A stretch of 64,000 bases of DNA from Acinetobacter sp. ANC 3929 (GTDB lineage: Bacteria > Pseudomonadota > Gammaproteobacteria > Pseudomonadales > Moraxellaceae), in the NCBI RefSeq assembly GCF_000369405.1, contig NZ_KB849999.1:385914-449913 (forward strand), given 5' to 3'. Position 1 is the stretch's first letter. Every line of letters starts with the position of its first letter. The notes under the pieces were generated by a model, which saw nothing but the letters and a program-made list of their open reading frames with translations, had not been told where the DNA came from and searched no databases. Shown here one piece after another: positions 1-11,565 of this stretch. The position numbers and the translations under genes were made by a program.

Positions 1-3000
1 TGGACAGCAAGTGTGGCAGGTAGTGACTTGTTAATAGATGCTGACCACACTATCGATGCCAAAGCGACCTTCACCGATGCAGCGGGTAACAGCAGCAACG
101 TGACTGATACCCAGGTGTATACAGTAGACATTACACCGCCGAATCCAGCAGGTGCAGTGATCAATATTAATGCGGTCACCGCAGACAATGTAGTGAATGC
201 AGCTGAATCAGCAACCAATGTGACCATCACAGGAACCTTGACAGGTATTCCTGCGGATGCAGCAACGACTGTGGTGACCCTGTTGATTAACGGAGTGAGC
301 TATACAGCGACGGTTGATCCTGTAACAGGTAACTGGACAGCAAGTGTGGCAGGTAGTGATTTGGTGGCGGATGGTGATAAAACCATTGAAGCCACAGCAA
401 CCTTCACCGATACAGCGGGTAACAGCAGCAATATTATTGATACTCAAGTGTATGCGGTGGATCTTACTCCGCCAGATACAACAGGCGCTGCTCTAAACAT
501 TAATGTGGTGACAGCAGACAATGTGATCAATGCAACTGAAGCAGCTGCGAATGTTACAGTCACTGGTACTTTGACTGGTATTCCTGCAGATGCAACTAGC
601 ACAACGGTCACCTTATTGATCAATGGTGTGCTTTATACCGCAATTGTAAATGCCGTAGCAGGTACATGGACGGCAAGTGTCGCGGGCAGTGACTTATTGG
701 CAGATGCAGATAAGACCATTGCAGCAACGGCAACCTTTACCGATGCAGCAGGCAACAGCAGTACTCTGCTAGATACACAATTGTATGCTGTAGACATTAC
801 ACCGCCAGATGCTTCAACAACAGGAATCACAATCAACCCGATTACCGGTGATAATGTTATTGATCTCACTGAAGCAGGTCTGAACCAAACTATCAGTGGT
901 ACGGTAACAGGTGAATACACTGTTGGTGATGCAGTCACCGTCAATGTAAATGGTGTTAACCTTTCAACGACGGTACAAGCGGGTGGAATCTGGAGTGTAA
1001 CGGTTGCAGGTTCTGAACTGGTTGCAGATGCAGATAAAACCATTAATGTGTCGGTTAAAGCAACAGATGCAGCAGGTAATATTGGAACGATCAGCTCAAA
1101 TGTCAGCTACATCGTAAATACAAGTACCATCATTGCGTACGACAACGTTGGCCATGCGGTATTGAGCCCACAACCTGCCTTAGTTCAAGATGATGTGAGT
1201 TTAGGCAGTGCATCATATCTGTTATTGACCTCATTAGCTGGAATTGATCTACAGCTTGGTGGGAACTCAATTGGCTTCAATGTCGCTGCTAATCATGAAG
1301 GTACGGTGACATTCCAATATAGTGGTTTAATCGATGTTGGTTTACTGTCCGACTATAAATTAGTAGTACAGAAATTTAATACGACAACGAATCAATGGGA
1401 ATCTATCCATGGTGATAGTGATGCTTCACTTCTTAGCTTACATTTACTCGGACTTGGTATCGGAAATGTACCAGGTGTGGTACTTGAAGGCTTAGATGCG
1501 GGTCAATACCGTGGATTCTTAACTTACGATGGTTTATTAGGACTGGGTGTTCTCGGTACTTTATCTGCAACCATGGATGATTATGATCTGACTATCCCAG
1601 GTGGGTATGAAGTGGGCAATGCCGAAGGTAATGTGATTCTTGATCCAGATCCAACAGGTCATGTAGATCAAATCACACCAAACACTTATGTTTCTTCAGT
1701 CAATGGTCATCCGATTGATGCAAATGGTGAAACCTTCACGGGAACTTATGGAACAATTACTTTCCATCAAGATGGTAGTTATACCTATGTCCCATTCTCG
1801 AATGGTTCAGGTGTCGGTCATAACGATGTGTTCACTTATACCTTAACTGATTCAGTCACTGGCGCGACAACACAAGCCAATTTGACCATTGAGTTTGATA
1901 CGATTCGCGCTGCGGACAATTTGGTTGAAGTCGAGATTAACCCTCAATATCAATTGGTGGGTACAGAAACTGATTCAGCGTTCTACGGTGTGTTGCTGAA
2001 TGTTGGAAATCTGGTTGATTTACAACTTCTCACAGTGAATACGGTCGACTTTAACGTCGCTGCAGGACAAGAAGGGGTTGCAACATTTAGCTTCAACAGC
2101 TTGATCGGTGCTTCAGCACTCGGTAACTATAATGTTGTACTGCAAAAATACAATGAAGTGACAGGACAATGGGAAGCGGTGAACGGTACAGGTGATCGTT
2201 CATTACTCAACCTTACCTTGTTGGGAACAACACCAACCGCTCAAATTGCTGGATTGACAGAAGGCGAATATAGAGCATTCTTATCCTTCAACGGTGCGCT
2301 CGGTGGTGCGATTGGTGTGACCTTAAACGGTGAAGTTGACCTTTATAACCCAGCTGTTGTAACTGGATACGATGTTGTTGCGGCACATGGTAACTTGATC
2401 TCAGATCCAAATACCAATGGCGCAATTGATATCGCTACACCGAACAGTGTGATCAGTGAAATCAATGGTGTTGCAATAACGGCATCTCCAACCACGATTA
2501 CAGGCACTTACGGTACCTTGGTCATCTATCCAAATGGTGACTATACCTATACACCAAACCCTGCAAGTGCAGGTTTAGGACAAGTGGATCAGTTCACTTA
2601 TACCTTAAGAGATCCAGTATCTGGTACAACTTCACAAGCGACATTCTATGTTCACCTTGATAGTAAAGTTGTCGATATGAATTGGCCGGCTGATCCATCA
2701 CAACCTGCAACTGTCAGCATCATTGCTGCAGACGATGCAGTGAATGCTGGAATCACCGCTCAACCTCATCTTATTGATGATGATCGAGCATTGGGCAGTG
2801 CAACTTATCTTGCATTGCTTTCATTGGCAGGTATCAACTTACAAGCACCTTTACCATTCGTGAACAGCACAGTGAACTTCAATGTGGCTGCGGGTGAGCA
2901 AGGAACAGCAACCTTCAAATACAGCAGTTTAATCAATGAAGGTGCACTGGGTGATTACCAACTTGTGCTCCAAAAATTCAATACGGTCACAGGTCGTTGG

Positions 3001-6000
3001 GAGTCTGTTACAGGTAGTAGTGAGGCATCCTTACTCAATCTTAGTATCTTAGGTATAGGCTTGAATGCTACACCTGGGGTTGTCATTGAAGGTCTGGAAG
3101 CAGGTCAATACCGTGCATTTATGACTTATAACGGTCTATACGGTAAGAGTATCTTAGGCACATTGTCAGGTACGATGGATGTCTATGACCCAACACTAGT
3201 GGATTATACGGGTGTTGCGACAGAAGGAAACGTGATTACTGGTTTAGGTGTTGGTACGCATGCTGATTCAGTCACAGGCTATACGGTGGTTGGTTCAGTA
3301 ACATTCAATGGTGTAACCACTACTGTTGATCTTACCAATGGTGCAACCATTGTGGGTCAATACGGAACACTGAAAATATTTGCAAATGGTGATTACATCT
3401 ATACACCAAATAATACCAATGCAAATATCGGTCTGGTTGATCACTTCACTTATACCTTATCAGATCCACTTGGCGGTAACCTTGCCAGTGCAAGCCTAGA
3501 CTTCACAATTGGCAACAGTGCACCAGTGATTGCGGTAGACGATCTTGCGGTTGCGGAAATCAATCCTGAATATCTACAAATTGGCAATGATGTTGCGGTA
3601 GGCAGTCATGGTTATCTCGCATTGGTATCATTAACCAATAACTTTGATTTCCAACTGGGTTCAGCGGGTGTGAATTTCACACTATCAAACAGCACATTGA
3701 ATGATGTTACGTTTAGCTACAGTGCATTGATTAGTGCGAGTCTGCTTGCTGACTATGTACTCGTGGTTCAAAAATTTGATACTGCGACAAATCAATGGGT
3801 TGCTGTACATGGAACAGGCAATGCAGATTTACTGAGCCTCGCAGCCTTTGGTGGTAATACCATCACATTAGATGGATTAGGTGCAGGACAATACAGAGCC
3901 TTTATGACCTATGCTGGCGGTGGCGTTGGCGTAAGTCTATTAGGTACACTTTCTGTTCAAAAAGATGTGTTTGATGCGACCAACATCACTGGATACAGCG
4001 TCCAAGCTGCGGAAGGTAATGTGATCCATGACATTGGCTTGAATGGACATGCTGATACTGCATCTGGATTCAGTAGCATTACAAGTGTGATCTTCAATGG
4101 CGTTAGCCATGCTGTGAACGCCACTGGTGTTACAACGATTGTCGGTGATCATGGTACATTATCGATTTACGCAAATGGTAACTACAGTTATCAACCAACA
4201 GCCAATCCAAATGGCTTAGGACAAGTTGATCAATTCACTTATACATTGACTGATGGTGTGAATAGTTCACAAGCAACCTTGTACTTCCATATTGATAGCG
4301 ATGCTGTCGATATGACTTGGAATCCAACTGATCCATCACAACCTGCGAATATTATCGCGACACCTGTAGATGCACTGGATGATGTGGTCTCTGCTGGCAT
4401 CGATATCGTTCCGCAAGGTCAACTTGGTGTAGCAGTTGGTTCAGCAACATACTTGTTGCTGGTTGGATTAACAGAGAACCTCAATGTTTCCTTGTTAGGC
4501 ACGCCGAGTGTGAAATTTAATATTGCAGCTGGACATGGCGCGGATGTGACATTTGCTTACGCCCCAACTGTTTCACTATCTTTACTCAATGATTATAAAG
4601 TGGTGCTACAAGAAAAAGCTGCAGACGGAACTTGGCATAATATCAGCGGTGGTTCAAGTACCGGAATATTAAACATTGGATTGTTAGGTAGTGGTGGTAT
4701 CGGGGTAACTGTTCCTGACTTGGGTCAAGGTGAGTACCGTGCATTCATGGTCTACACAGTCGTTGGTATCGGTATCTTAGGTACCATGAGTGTGGTTAAA
4801 GATGACTTTGACTACAGTGTGGCTCCAACCAATACCGCAGTTGTTGCAACAGGTAATGTGTTGGCTGATGACTCAATTACATTGACCACACATGTATCCA
4901 CAGTGACTTCGGAAATTGTGGGTGCACCAGTCCAAACGATTGGCACAAATACAACGATTGTTGGTGCTTATGGTACCTTGGTGATTTCCGCAAATGGTCA
5001 ATATACTTACACGCCAAATACAACTGACCTCAGTGCAATTGGCAAAGTAGATACATTTACCTATACGGTTCGTGATGTACTTACTGGCGCAACCGATACA
5101 GCGAAATTGCATATCCAAGTGGGTTCACCAGATGTCAAAGTGGTTTGGGATACTGCCAACCCTGCGAATGATGGCACCATTGATATCGTTGCCAATGCAG
5201 ATAATGTTACTGCAACGACAGACTTCTCGAATAGCAAAGATGCAGCAGTTGATGTACTGAGTCCTGATATTACGATTAATGGTCTTGGCTCAACTACGGT
5301 TAACTCTAGTACCTTCACTATTGCAGCAGGAACAGTGGGTAGTATCGATCTCGCGGCTGTTTATAAAGTTCAACCATTGGTTGGGCTATTACCAACAGTG
5401 AGTTATGTGATCCAGATATGGAATGCAGCAACCAGTCAATGGGTTGATACGGTCTATAAAGGGTCTCAAACAGCTTTAGGTAATTTAGCGACGCTTCAAG
5501 TTGGTAGTGTGGCTTTCCAAGATACTGTAGAGAATCTTGCTGCTGGCTTATACCGAGTTCATTACGGATTACAAGGAGTCTCAGTTGGAACCACAACGTT
5601 AGACACAAGCGTTACAACAACCACAGTTCATTTGAATCAATATAGTTCAGATTGGATCAACGGTAATGTATTGCTTGGAGACACAATTGGTGGAGTAGCA
5701 GATACAGGTCTTCTTTCTCATGAAGGTTATAAACTTCAAGTGTGGAACAGTGTTTCAGGTTCATATGTGGATGCATTAGGACAAACGATTAATACCGGAA
5801 ACGGTGTGTTAATCATGCAGTCAAATGGTGAGTATGAATATCGTCCAAATGATGTCAATGTGACAACGCATTTAACATCTACAGACAGTATTGAATACAA
5901 AATCATTTCTGCAACCGGTGTTGAATCAACTGCAACCTTGAATATTAACTTGACGCATCCTGATTACAACTTGCTTTATTCGAGTACCAGTGGCAATGAT

Positions 6001-6396
6001 ACATTTACCAGCGCGATTGTCGGCAGTGGCTCAGATACCTTAATTTATCAAATACTGAATGGTACTGCGGCAACAGCGGGTAATGGCGCAAATACAGGCG
6101 GTAATGGTGCTGATCATTGGAATGGCTTCGTGGTCGGAAACACTGATACACATGCCGTTAACTATAATGATCAAGCCGATAAAATTGATATCCGTCATCT
6201 TTTAGATGGAGATCAAACAGATGGTAATATCGCTGAATATCTCCGTGTAACTAACGTAGGTGGTAATACGGTGATTGGTATAGACCGTAATGGAGCAACT
6301 CCAATTCTTGGAAGTAACTATACTGACTTGATTACTTTAGATGGTGTTACAACGAACTTAACTACCTTGTTAAATAACCATCAAATCCTTTACTAA
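1..6396 (+). CDS. Bap-like giant repeat adhesin, C-terminal part (5' end outside window)
   Basis: The frame is open from base 1, so this is the C-terminal ~2130 residues of a larger surface protein. About 1.1 kb at the start encodes three to four Ig-like repeats of 108-111 aa; near-identical DNA at 1, 334 and 667 gives a 333-bp period. Five to six longer repeats of about 260-280 aa follow, starting near 1141, 1915, 2731, 3538, 4378 and (degenerate) 5195. Each has a motif like QYRAFMTY and a [14 protein letters not shown] motif. The last ~140 residues ([10 protein letters not shown] onward, ending HQILY) resemble the type I secretion C-terminal target domain of RTX/Bap proteins. Members of this family (Bap/BLP) are secreted to the Acinetobacter surface and support biofilm and adhesion. 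Cysteine is essentially absent, as is usual for such adhesins. The assignment to Bap versus a specific BLP cannot be made without the N-terminus. Confidence 0.9.
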   Translation, partial: WTASVAGSDLLIDADHTIDAKATFTDAAGNSSNVTDTQVYTVDITPPNPAGAVININAVTADNVVNAAESATNVTITGTLTGIPADAATTVVTLLINGVSYTATVDPVTGNWTASVAGSDLVADGDKTIEATATFTDTAGNSSNIIDTQVYAVDLTPPDTTGAALNINVVTADNVINATEAAANVTVTGTLTGIPADATSTTVTLLINGVLYTAIVNAVAGTWTASVAGSDLLADADKTIAATATFTDAAGNSSTLLDTQLYAVDITPPDASTTGITINPITGDNVIDLTEAGLNQTISGTVTGEYTVGDAVTVNVNGVNLSTTVQAGGIWSVTVAGSELVADADKTINVSVKATDAAGNIGTISSNVSYIVNTSTIIAYDNVGHAVLSPQPALVQDDVSLGSASYLLLTSLAGIDLQLGGNSIGFNVAANHEGTVTFQYSGLIDVGLLSDYKLVVQKFNTTTNQWESIHGDSDASLLSLHLLGLGIGNVPGVVLEGLDAGQYRGFLTYDGLLGLGVLGTLSATMDDYDLTIPGGYEVGNAEGNVILDPDPTGHVDQITPNTYVSSVNGHPIDANGETFTGTYGTITFHQDGSYTYVPFSNGSGVGHNDVFTYTLTDSVTGATTQANLTIEFDTIRAADNLVEVEINPQYQLVGTETDSAFYGVLLNVGNLVDLQLLTVNTVDFNVAAGQEGVATFSFNSLIGASALGNYNVVLQKYNEVTGQWEAVNGTGDRSLLNLTLLGTTPTAQIAGLTEGEYRAFLSFNGALGGAIGVTLNGEVDLYNPAVVTGYDVVAAHGNLISDPNTNGAIDIATPNSVISEINGVAITASPTTITGTYGTLVIYPNGDYTYTPNPASAGLGQVDQFTYTLRDPVSGTTSQATFYVHLDSKVVDMNWPADPSQPATVSIIAADDAVNAGITAQPHLIDDDRALGSATYLALLSLAGINLQAPLPFVNSTVNFNVAAGEQGTATFKYSSLINEGALGDYQLVLQKFNTVTGRWESVTGSSEASLLNLSILGIGLNATPGVVIEGLEAGQYRAFMTYNGLYGKSILGTLSGTMDVYDPTLVDYTGVATEGNVITGLGVGTHADSVTGYTVVGSVTFNGVTTTVDLTNGATIVGQYGTLKIFANGDYIYTPNNTNANIGLVDHFTYTLSDPLGGNLASASLDFTIGNSAPVIAVDDLAVAEINPEYLQIGNDVAVGSHGYLALVSLTNNFDFQLGSAGVNFTLSNSTLNDVTFSYSALISASLLADYVLVVQKFDTATNQWVAVHGTGNADLLSLAAFGGNTITLDGLGAGQYRAFMTYAGGGVGVSLLGTLSVQKDVFDATNITGYSVQAAEGNVIHDIGLNGHADTASGFSSITSVIFNGVSHAVNATGVTTIVGDHGTLSIYANGNYSYQPTANPNGLGQVDQFTYTLTDGVNSSQATLYFHIDSDAVDMTWNPTDPSQPANIIATPVDALDDVVSAGIDIVPQGQLGVAVGSATYLLLVGLTENLNVSLLGTPSVKFNIAAGHGADVTFAYAPTVSLSLLNDYKVVLQEKAADGTWHNISGGSSTGILNIGLLGSGGIGVTVPDLGQGEYRAFMVYTVVGIGILGTMSVVKDDFDYSVAPTNTAVVATGNVLADDSITLTTHVSTVTSEIVGAPVQTIGTNTTIVGAYGTLVISANGQYTYTPNTTDLSAIGKVDTFTYTVRDVLTGATDTAKLHIQVGSPDVKVVWDTANPANDGTIDIVANADNVTATTDFSNSKDAAVDVLSPDITINGLGSTTVNSSTFTIAAGTVGSIDLAAVYKVQPLVGLLPTVSYVIQIWNAATSQWVDTVYKGSQTALGNLATLQVGSVAFQDTVENLAAGLYRVHYGLQGVSVGTTTLDTSVTTTTVHLNQYSSDWINGNVLLGDTIGGVADTGLLSHEGYKLQVWNSVSGSYVDALGQTINTGNGVLIMQSNGEYEYRPNDVNVTTHLTSTDSIEYKIISATGVESTATLNINLTHPDYNLLYSSTSGNDTFTSAIVGSGSDTLIYQILNGTAATAGNGANTGGNGADHWNGFVVGNTDTHAVNYNDQADKIDIRHLLDGDQTDGNIAEYLRVTNVGGNTVIGIDRNGATPILGSNYTDLITLDGVTTNLTTLLNNHQILY

Positions 6397-6412
6397 TCCA
6401 AATCCTTAACTC

Positions 6413-6440
6413 AAAAAGAGAACCTTCGGGTTCTCTTTTT
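6413..6440 (+). terminator. Rho-independent terminator after the adhesin gene
   Basis: A perfect 12-bp stem (AAAAAGAGAACC / GGTTCTCTTTTT) closes a TTCG tetraloop and ends in a T-run, 17 nt after the adhesin stop codon. Confidence 0.93.
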
Positions 6441-6510
6441 CATTTTGCGAAGATCATAAAAATATGTGGTATCGTATTTAAAACACTTAAAAATTCTAAA
6501 AATTGAAGCT

Positions 6511-8184
6511 ATGACCATTACAACGATTTCAGCATTCGAGCAATTCAAACAACAACTCAGTGATCATTTTTTTAAACAGGTTCAGCAACATATTGATGTG
6601 TCTAACGCTGTTATCTTTTGTTCCTACGGAGAACAAACACAACGTTGCCAAGTCTGGAATTCATCTTGTTCAGACTTTTCTAGCAGTAAGCAGGAATTTT
6701 TTGATTTTCTGGCGTATCAATTTACTCTGCAGCCAGAGTTTACGACACTGATTAAAATTGATGTCGCCTTCAATATTCAAAAAGTAAAATGGCAGGATAT
6801 TGAACAGACTTTAAAGAATCAACTGCATAATAATCATTATCGCAAAGGGATCAGTTTCGATGCCGATTTTAAGCAGTGTTTTTTGGAGCAGGAGCTATAC
6901 GGTAAGGCGATTATTCGTGCACTCAGCTATAACACACCTAACTTTGTTGATGAAAAGAACTTAAATAGCAGCCTTTTAAAAAAGTATCCAAATCAGCATT
7001 GCATGATAAAAACTGAAAACCTTGAACAGGTATGGACTTTTGATACTTTAGCTGTGATTTATGAGGATCGACAGTTGATTCCACTACACAGTCTGTTTAG
7101 TGCAAATGGGGTACGTTATCTGCTTGAACCGAAAAAAAAGCATTTCAAAAAAATGATCGAAGCAAATGCTGAATTCCTATCACGGCAAATACACACGGAT
7201 GGACGTTTTGCCTATGGTTTTTTCCCTGCTTATGATCGTGAAATTCGTAGCTATAACACGGTCCGGCATTGCACTTCAATCTATGCATTAATTGAAGCTT
7301 TAGCGATTCAATCGCATCAGGCTGATATCAAAAAAATTCAATCTGCCATTGATTATGCACTACGGCATTTTTATATCGAAAAACAGGCTGAACTGAGTTA
7401 TATGCTGGATGGCGATGAAGCTAAAGGGCTAGATGAAATTAAGCTGGGTGCCAATGCTGCAGCGATTTTAATGTTGAGCAAATATCAAGAAATGACAGGA
7501 GATAATCGCTATCTTGCTTATGCTCGGCATCTGGCGAATGGTATTTTGTCGATGGTCAATGAGGCTGGCGAAACCACACATGTTCTGCATTACCCTGGTT
7601 ATGAGGTAAAAGAGAAGTTCCGCATTATTTATTATGATGGCGAAGCCGCATTGGCATTATTACGGCTCTATCAATTGCATGCAGACGAAAAATTACTACA
7701 AACCGTCAAACAGATGTTTGAACGTTTTATGACACAAAAATATGATCGTTATCATGATCATTGGCTCAGTTATTGTACCAATGAACTGACAAAAATTTGC
7801 CCAGAAGAAAAATATTTCCAGTTTGGACTAAATAATTATTTAAAACATATGGTTTTTATCCGTAACCGAAAAACAGTCTATGCCACTTTGTTGGAAATGA
7901 TGATGGCAGCCTATCAAATGGTTTGTCGAATTCGAGTGCTTGGTTTGGATCAACTTTTTGAAAAAGCACAATTTGAAGAGTTAAAAAAACTGATTGAGTA
8001 TCGGACCGAATTTCAACGGACAGGATTTTTCTATCCAGAAGTGGCGATGTATATGGCCCGACCAGATAAAATTTTAAATGCTTTTTATGTGCGGCATGAT
8101 CGTTTTCGTGTACGGATTGATGATCAAGAACATAATCTCTCAGGTTATATTGCTTATGTTCAGCACTTCGAAACTGAAGCCTAA
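6511..8184 (+). CDS. Predicted alpha/alpha-barrel (six-hairpin glycosidase-like) protein, partner of CapA protein
   Basis: A 557-residue protein from ATG 6511; a GTG at 6466 would add 15 residues but lacks a ribosome site and would start close to the terminator. There is no signal peptide or membrane segment. From roughly residue 215 onward, repeated amphipathic helices (QIHTDGRFAYGFFPAYDRE, EIKLGANAAAILMLSKYQ, IIYYDGEAALALLRLY) look like a six-hairpin glycosidase-type toroid. The N-terminal 200 residues are unrecognised. The gene is followed after 10 bp by a CapA-family gene with a strong ribosome site, so the two are almost certainly co-transcribed and may act together on a surface or capsule-like polymer. 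That role is inference; the catalytic residues are not identified. Confidence 0.7.
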   Translation: MTITTISAFEQFKQQLSDHFFKQVQQHIDVSNAVIFCSYGEQTQRCQVWNSSCSDFSSSKQEFFDFLAYQFTLQPEFTTLIKIDVAFNIQKVKWQDIEQTLKNQLHNNHYRKGISFDADFKQCFLEQELYGKAIIRALSYNTPNFVDEKNLNSSLLKKYPNQHCMIKTENLEQVWTFDTLAVIYEDRQLIPLHSLFSANGVRYLLEPKKKHFKKMIEANAEFLSRQIHTDGRFAYGFFPAYDREIRSYNTVRHCTSIYALIEALAIQSHQADIKKIQSAIDYALRHFYIEKQAELSYMLDGDEAKGLDEIKLGANAAAILMLSKYQEMTGDNRYLAYARHLANGILSMVNEAGETTHVLHYPGYEVKEKFRIIYYDGEAALALLRLYQLHADEKLLQTVKQMFERFMTQKYDRYHDHWLSYCTNELTKICPEEKYFQFGLNNYLKHMVFIRNRKTVYATLLEMMMAAYQMVCRIRVLGLDQLFEKAQFEELKKLIEYRTEFQRTGFFYPEVAMYMARPDKILNAFYVRHDRFRVRIDDQEHNLSGYIAYVQHFETEA

Positions 8185-8194
8185 GGAGGAATAA

Positions 8195-9916
8195 ATGAGT
8201 CTTCCTCAAGAAATCAAAATCATCAGCCAGATTGGCAATCAAAACTTTCAGCATCCCGTCTGGCAAACTGAAATAGCAGGGGATTGTTCGTATTTGATTT
8301 TATTACTTCTTAGTTTAGAACGTATTGCCGATGGATCGTCGCAATTCGATGATATGGTGACTCATCATGTTCTCGCAAGAAAGGGATCGAATCCTGTCTT
8401 TGAAGATCACTATTCTATTCTAGAATTATTGCAAGCTTTAACCTTTACTCAAACTCAGGAGACTCAACAGCTTCTCGGCTGCCATTTATTTGGAAATTGG
8501 CAACAGGCACAACATGAAGTTGCTCAAGAAGCACAACAGTTTGATTTAAAAATTTATTCTGCCGATAAAAATGTTAAAAACACGCTCCAAAATATTTATC
8601 GTTTGGCTGAACGTATTTTTAGCTTACCCATTGAGTTATTGAATCAAGTCTTTGTAAAAGCATTGAATATCAATGGAAAGAAGATTGCTCCAATCCGTTC
8701 ATTATGGACATGTAGGCAGTTGGATGCTGTACTTTATCTGACCGATCAAACACAAGATTTTTACTTTTCTTATCGACATCATAACCAGAGCATAGGCATT
8801 TTCCACTTATTGGATCATATGCATCGGATTGATCATTTAGTGCCGTATTCTCATTATTTTCAGCAGGGTTTATTGCCTGCAAAACAGATTCAAGCCAAAA
8901 GTGAGTGGGTCAGTATTATTGGCGATACTTATTTTGGTGAATTTTATACCGCCAAAAGAACACAACAAGGGATCGACGATGCTTTACAGCGTTATGGCTA
9001 TCAACATTCGTTTGAAGGCATCAAACAGTTTTTTGGTCCAGATGATATCAATATTGCCAATCTAGAGGCAGTTTTTAATCTTGATGAAGACTCAATTTTA
9101 GAAGGGAAAAAAGCTTATATTCTTGGTGCACGGTCTGAGCCAACCTTGGCAGAATTTAAACGTAGGCATATCAATACGCTGTGTTTGGCCAATAATCATT
9201 TAAAAGACTATGGTGACGCAAGCCTCAAACATACTTTGGAATTGCTAGAGCAAGCAGAGATTAATTTTATCGGGGCGGGGACTGATCAGCAGCAAGCACA
9301 TCAATACCTAGAAATTCAAACTGATGGGCAGCGTGTGGCAATTTTCAATGGTTATTGGCATCGGGCAATCGCTTATCAAGATTACGATTTTTACGCTCTT
9401 GGCAATAGTTCTGGAGTGGCTTGTCTCAATGCGATTTTATTCGAACAAATCATGCAATATCGTGTCAAGCATCCACAGCATAAGATCATTGTCATTGGTC
9501 ATTGGGGCGTTGATTTTAAATCGATACATCCAGAGCAAGAAAAACTTGCCAAGATACTGACTCAAATCGGGGCAGATCTCGTCATTGGACATGGCGCACA
9601 TACCATTCAGCCAATACGATCTATTCATCAAAAACCTGTCATTTTCGGCATAGGAAATGGCGTATTTAACAGTAATGGCAATTTTGAAAACTATCAGGCC
9701 CTGCCTTATGGGGGAATTATTCGACTCAATTTAAAACAATCTCGATTACGGTTTTATCCAATTTATACTCATAACCGTAAAACCTTTTGGCAACCTCGTC
9801 CCGTCGATGAGATACAATTCGAACAAGCTCAATCTGTTTTGACCAGTCAGTTCGATCAAGCCAATTACACGCTAGGGCAGGACCATCTAGGCCATTATAT
9901 TCAGCTTGATTTTTAA
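8195..9916 (+). CDS. CapA-fold (poly-gamma-glutamate synthesis type) protein with a 240-aa N-terminal extension
   Basis: A 573-residue protein; ATG follows a strong AAGGAGG ribosome site. Residues 241-573 match the CapA/PGA_cap metallophosphoesterase-like fold: IIGDTYFGEF (near 241), NLEAVF, ANNHLKDYG, GAGTD, GHWGVDF, GADLVIGHGAHTIQPI and GIGNGVFN in order. The ~240 N-terminal residues have no counterpart I recognise in ordinary CapA. There is no signal peptide, although classical CapA is membrane-anchored. It forms a unit with the upstream alpha-barrel protein. CapA proteins participate in poly-gamma-glutamate capsule assembly in Bacillus, but no pgsB/pgsC homologue is present here, so the substrate is unknown. 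The 3' end overlaps the convergent lipoprotein gene by 4 bp. Confidence 0.85.
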   Translation: MSLPQEIKIISQIGNQNFQHPVWQTEIAGDCSYLILLLLSLERIADGSSQFDDMVTHHVLARKGSNPVFEDHYSILELLQALTFTQTQETQQLLGCHLFGNWQQAQHEVAQEAQQFDLKIYSADKNVKNTLQNIYRLAERIFSLPIELLNQVFVKALNINGKKIAPIRSLWTCRQLDAVLYLTDQTQDFYFSYRHHNQSIGIFHLLDHMHRIDHLVPYSHYFQQGLLPAKQIQAKSEWVSIIGDTYFGEFYTAKRTQQGIDDALQRYGYQHSFEGIKQFFGPDDINIANLEAVFNLDEDSILEGKKAYILGARSEPTLAEFKRRHINTLCLANNHLKDYGDASLKHTLELLEQAEINFIGAGTDQQQAHQYLEIQTDGQRVAIFNGYWHRAIAYQDYDFYALGNSSGVACLNAILFEQIMQYRVKHPQHKIIVIGHWGVDFKSIHPEQEKLAKILTQIGADLVIGHGAHTIQPIRSIHQKPVIFGIGNGVFNSNGNFENYQALPYGGIIRLNLKQSRLRFYPIYTHNRKTFWQPRPVDEIQFEQAQSVLTSQFDQANYTLGQDHLGHYIQLDF

Positions 9917-10638
9917 GGATATTGGTTATAATTGTTGAGCATAATATTGAGCTGTTCACGGGTAAAACCAAGGTTGCGTAAGCCACCACTGCCCAAACGA
10001 CAGTCGTAACTGCTCATGATATTGGTCGGTGTCGTTTTGGTCGCTTTGGGTGAGCACACATGACCTAAGCCGAAAGCATGTCCCATTTCATGGACGCTGG
10101 CGGCTTGGGTTTGATAATTCAGTCGTTCCCAATCAATCAAAATAAACGGTTGACCTTGATTGCGGAATCCCCAACTGGTGATATCTGCATATTTCAATTT
10201 TTCGCTATAAGAGTCATAAATAATAAACAGTACTTCCTTGCTTTTTCTGCGTGGAAAACAGCTTTTAACAGCAGCTGGAAGATTGTCAGGAATCAGTGCT
10301 GTCGGTTGATTTAACTGATTTGCAAGATCACATTTACGTTTATTAAAGTCTTGATATGAATAGTATCGGTGGATTTTAAACTTAAAGATTTTTTGATTAT
10401 TTTCATCGACAAAATATCGATTCAATATCGCCAGTTCTTTATAGATCTGTGTTTTGTTATCCAGTGCTTTAATTTCAGGGCGATTGCTGGTCACAATAAA
10501 ACTGACATTGACCACAGGTAAATCATTGGCATCTAGAGGATACTGATAGGGGGGCATTTTGACAGGTGCTTTTTGAGTAGTACAAGATGCACTGAAGATC
10601 AGACATAATAGGGTCAGGGCCGTAATTTTTAACCGCAT
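9913..10638 (-). CDS. Predicted metzincin-type zinc metalloprotease lipoprotein
   Basis: A 241-residue protein. It starts with a lipoprotein signal ending FSAS-C at Cys19. It carries the metzincin zinc motif HEMGHAFGLGH (His183, Glu184, His187, His193) and a Met-turn-like NIMSSYD with Met208, so it should be an active envelope zinc peptidase. Substrate and subfamily are not recognised. It is convergent with the CapA gene and shares 4 bp with its end. Confidence 0.82.
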   Translation of the reverse strand: MRLKITALTLLCLIFSASCTTQKAPVKMPPYQYPLDANDLPVVNVSFIVTSNRPEIKALDNKTQIYKELAILNRYFVDENNQKIFKFKIHRYYSYQDFNKRKCDLANQLNQPTALIPDNLPAAVKSCFPRRKSKEVLFIIYDSYSEKLKYADITSWGFRNQGQPFILIDWERLNYQTQAASVHEMGHAFGLGHVCSPKATKTTPTNIMSSYDCRLGSGGLRNLGFTREQLNIMLNNYNQYP

Positions 10639-10724
10639 TTTGTTCTCTCAAGTTATTGCGTTTTAATTATTGTGGCTAGCTTTTCGCATGATTTTGATCA
10701 TCTTAGCAGATTTTTGGAGCTTGT

Positions 10725-11045
10725 ATGGTGCAAGATACCAATGAACTACATCGACAGATTTTAGAAGTGATTGCCTTAATTCCCTATGGAAAAGTGGCAA
10801 GTTATGGACAAATTGCCAAGCTGGTGGGTTTGCCTAAACATGCACGTCTAGTCGGCTATGTACTCAAGCATTTAGATATCGAAAGTACCATTCCTTGGTA
10901 TCGTGTCATTAATTCTCAAGGCAAGATTAGCGTGACTCGAATCAATGAGCGCGGTGAAAATATTCAGCAGAATTTGTTGGAGCAAGAGGGAATCTATTTA
11001 TTAAATGGCAAGGTCAGTTTAAAAATCTTTGGCTGGCAGCCTTAA
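10725..11045 (+). CDS. Alkyltransferase-like protein (ATL, YbaZ type)
   Basis: A 106-residue protein related to the DNA-binding domain of O6-alkylguanine-DNA alkyltransferase. The reactive PCHRV motif is replaced by PWYRV, with Trp58 in place of the acceptor cysteine. The Arg-containing HARLVGYVL helix and the VINSQGKIS strand are kept. By knowledge of the family, ATLs bind O6-alkylguanine without repairing it and hand it to nucleotide excision repair. Translation starts at ATG 10725 with GGAG 6 nt upstream. It stands alone and is divergent from the metalloprotease gene. Confidence 0.88.
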   Translation: MVQDTNELHRQILEVIALIPYGKVASYGQIAKLVGLPKHARLVGYVLKHLDIESTIPWYRVINSQGKISVTRINERGENIQQNLLEQEGIYLLNGKVSLKIFGWQP

Positions 11046-11127
11046 CTCGGATGTGAGCTTAGAACGCATAATCTGTTATTGCAGAATTCAGCAAATATAG
11101 ATTATACGTTCTGAGACTTTTAATGAT

Positions 11128-11565
11128 TCAGCGAACAATTAATACAGGAATATGGCTCTCTGCCAAAACTTTCTGCGCTACGCTACCCAGTACAAATTGT
11201 TTAAAGCCTGTACGTCCATGTGAACCCATAATAATCAAATCTACCCCAATGTTTTGGGCCGCACCAATAATTTCCTGATGCACTGAAAAGCCTTCCAAGA
11301 CTTGAGTTGCGACAGTGAGTCCAAGCTCTTCAAACTTTTGTTCAGCCTTAGTTAAATTATCTTGAACATAGCCTCGGACACGTTCAATCAGTTCATTGCT
11401 TTGCCCCATACGAACATAGGCATCGGCAAGATAGGGATCTAAAGTCATCACTTCAACCACAGTGATTTCACTATTTAACGCTTTTGCGAGTTGGGCTGCT
11501 TCCCGAATGACATTCGCAGCAATTTTAGAGTCATCGATCGCCACTAAGATTTTTTGATAAGCCAT
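11128..11565 (-). CDS. Universal stress protein (UspA family, ATP-binding type)
   Basis: A 145-residue single-domain Usp. The N-terminus MAYQKILVAIDDS and the C-terminal GSHGRTGFKQFVLGSVAQKV match the ATP-binding G-2x-G-9x-GS signature. The ribosome site is AAGGAG, 8 nt before ATG 11565. Members are cytoplasmic and induced by starvation or oxidative stress. It is monocistronic as far as can be seen. Confidence 0.93.
   Translation of the reverse strand: MAYQKILVAIDDSKIAANVIREAAQLAKALNSEITVVEVMTLDPYLADAYVRMGQSNELIERVRGYVQDNLTKAEQKFEELGLTVATQVLEGFSVHQEIIGAAQNIGVDLIIMGSHGRTGFKQFVLGSVAQKVLAESHIPVLIVR

Noticed and set aside
208..1043. Minus-strand reading frames inside the adhesin gene
   Set aside because: They mirror the repeat composition of the real gene and have no ribosome sites or recognisable domains.
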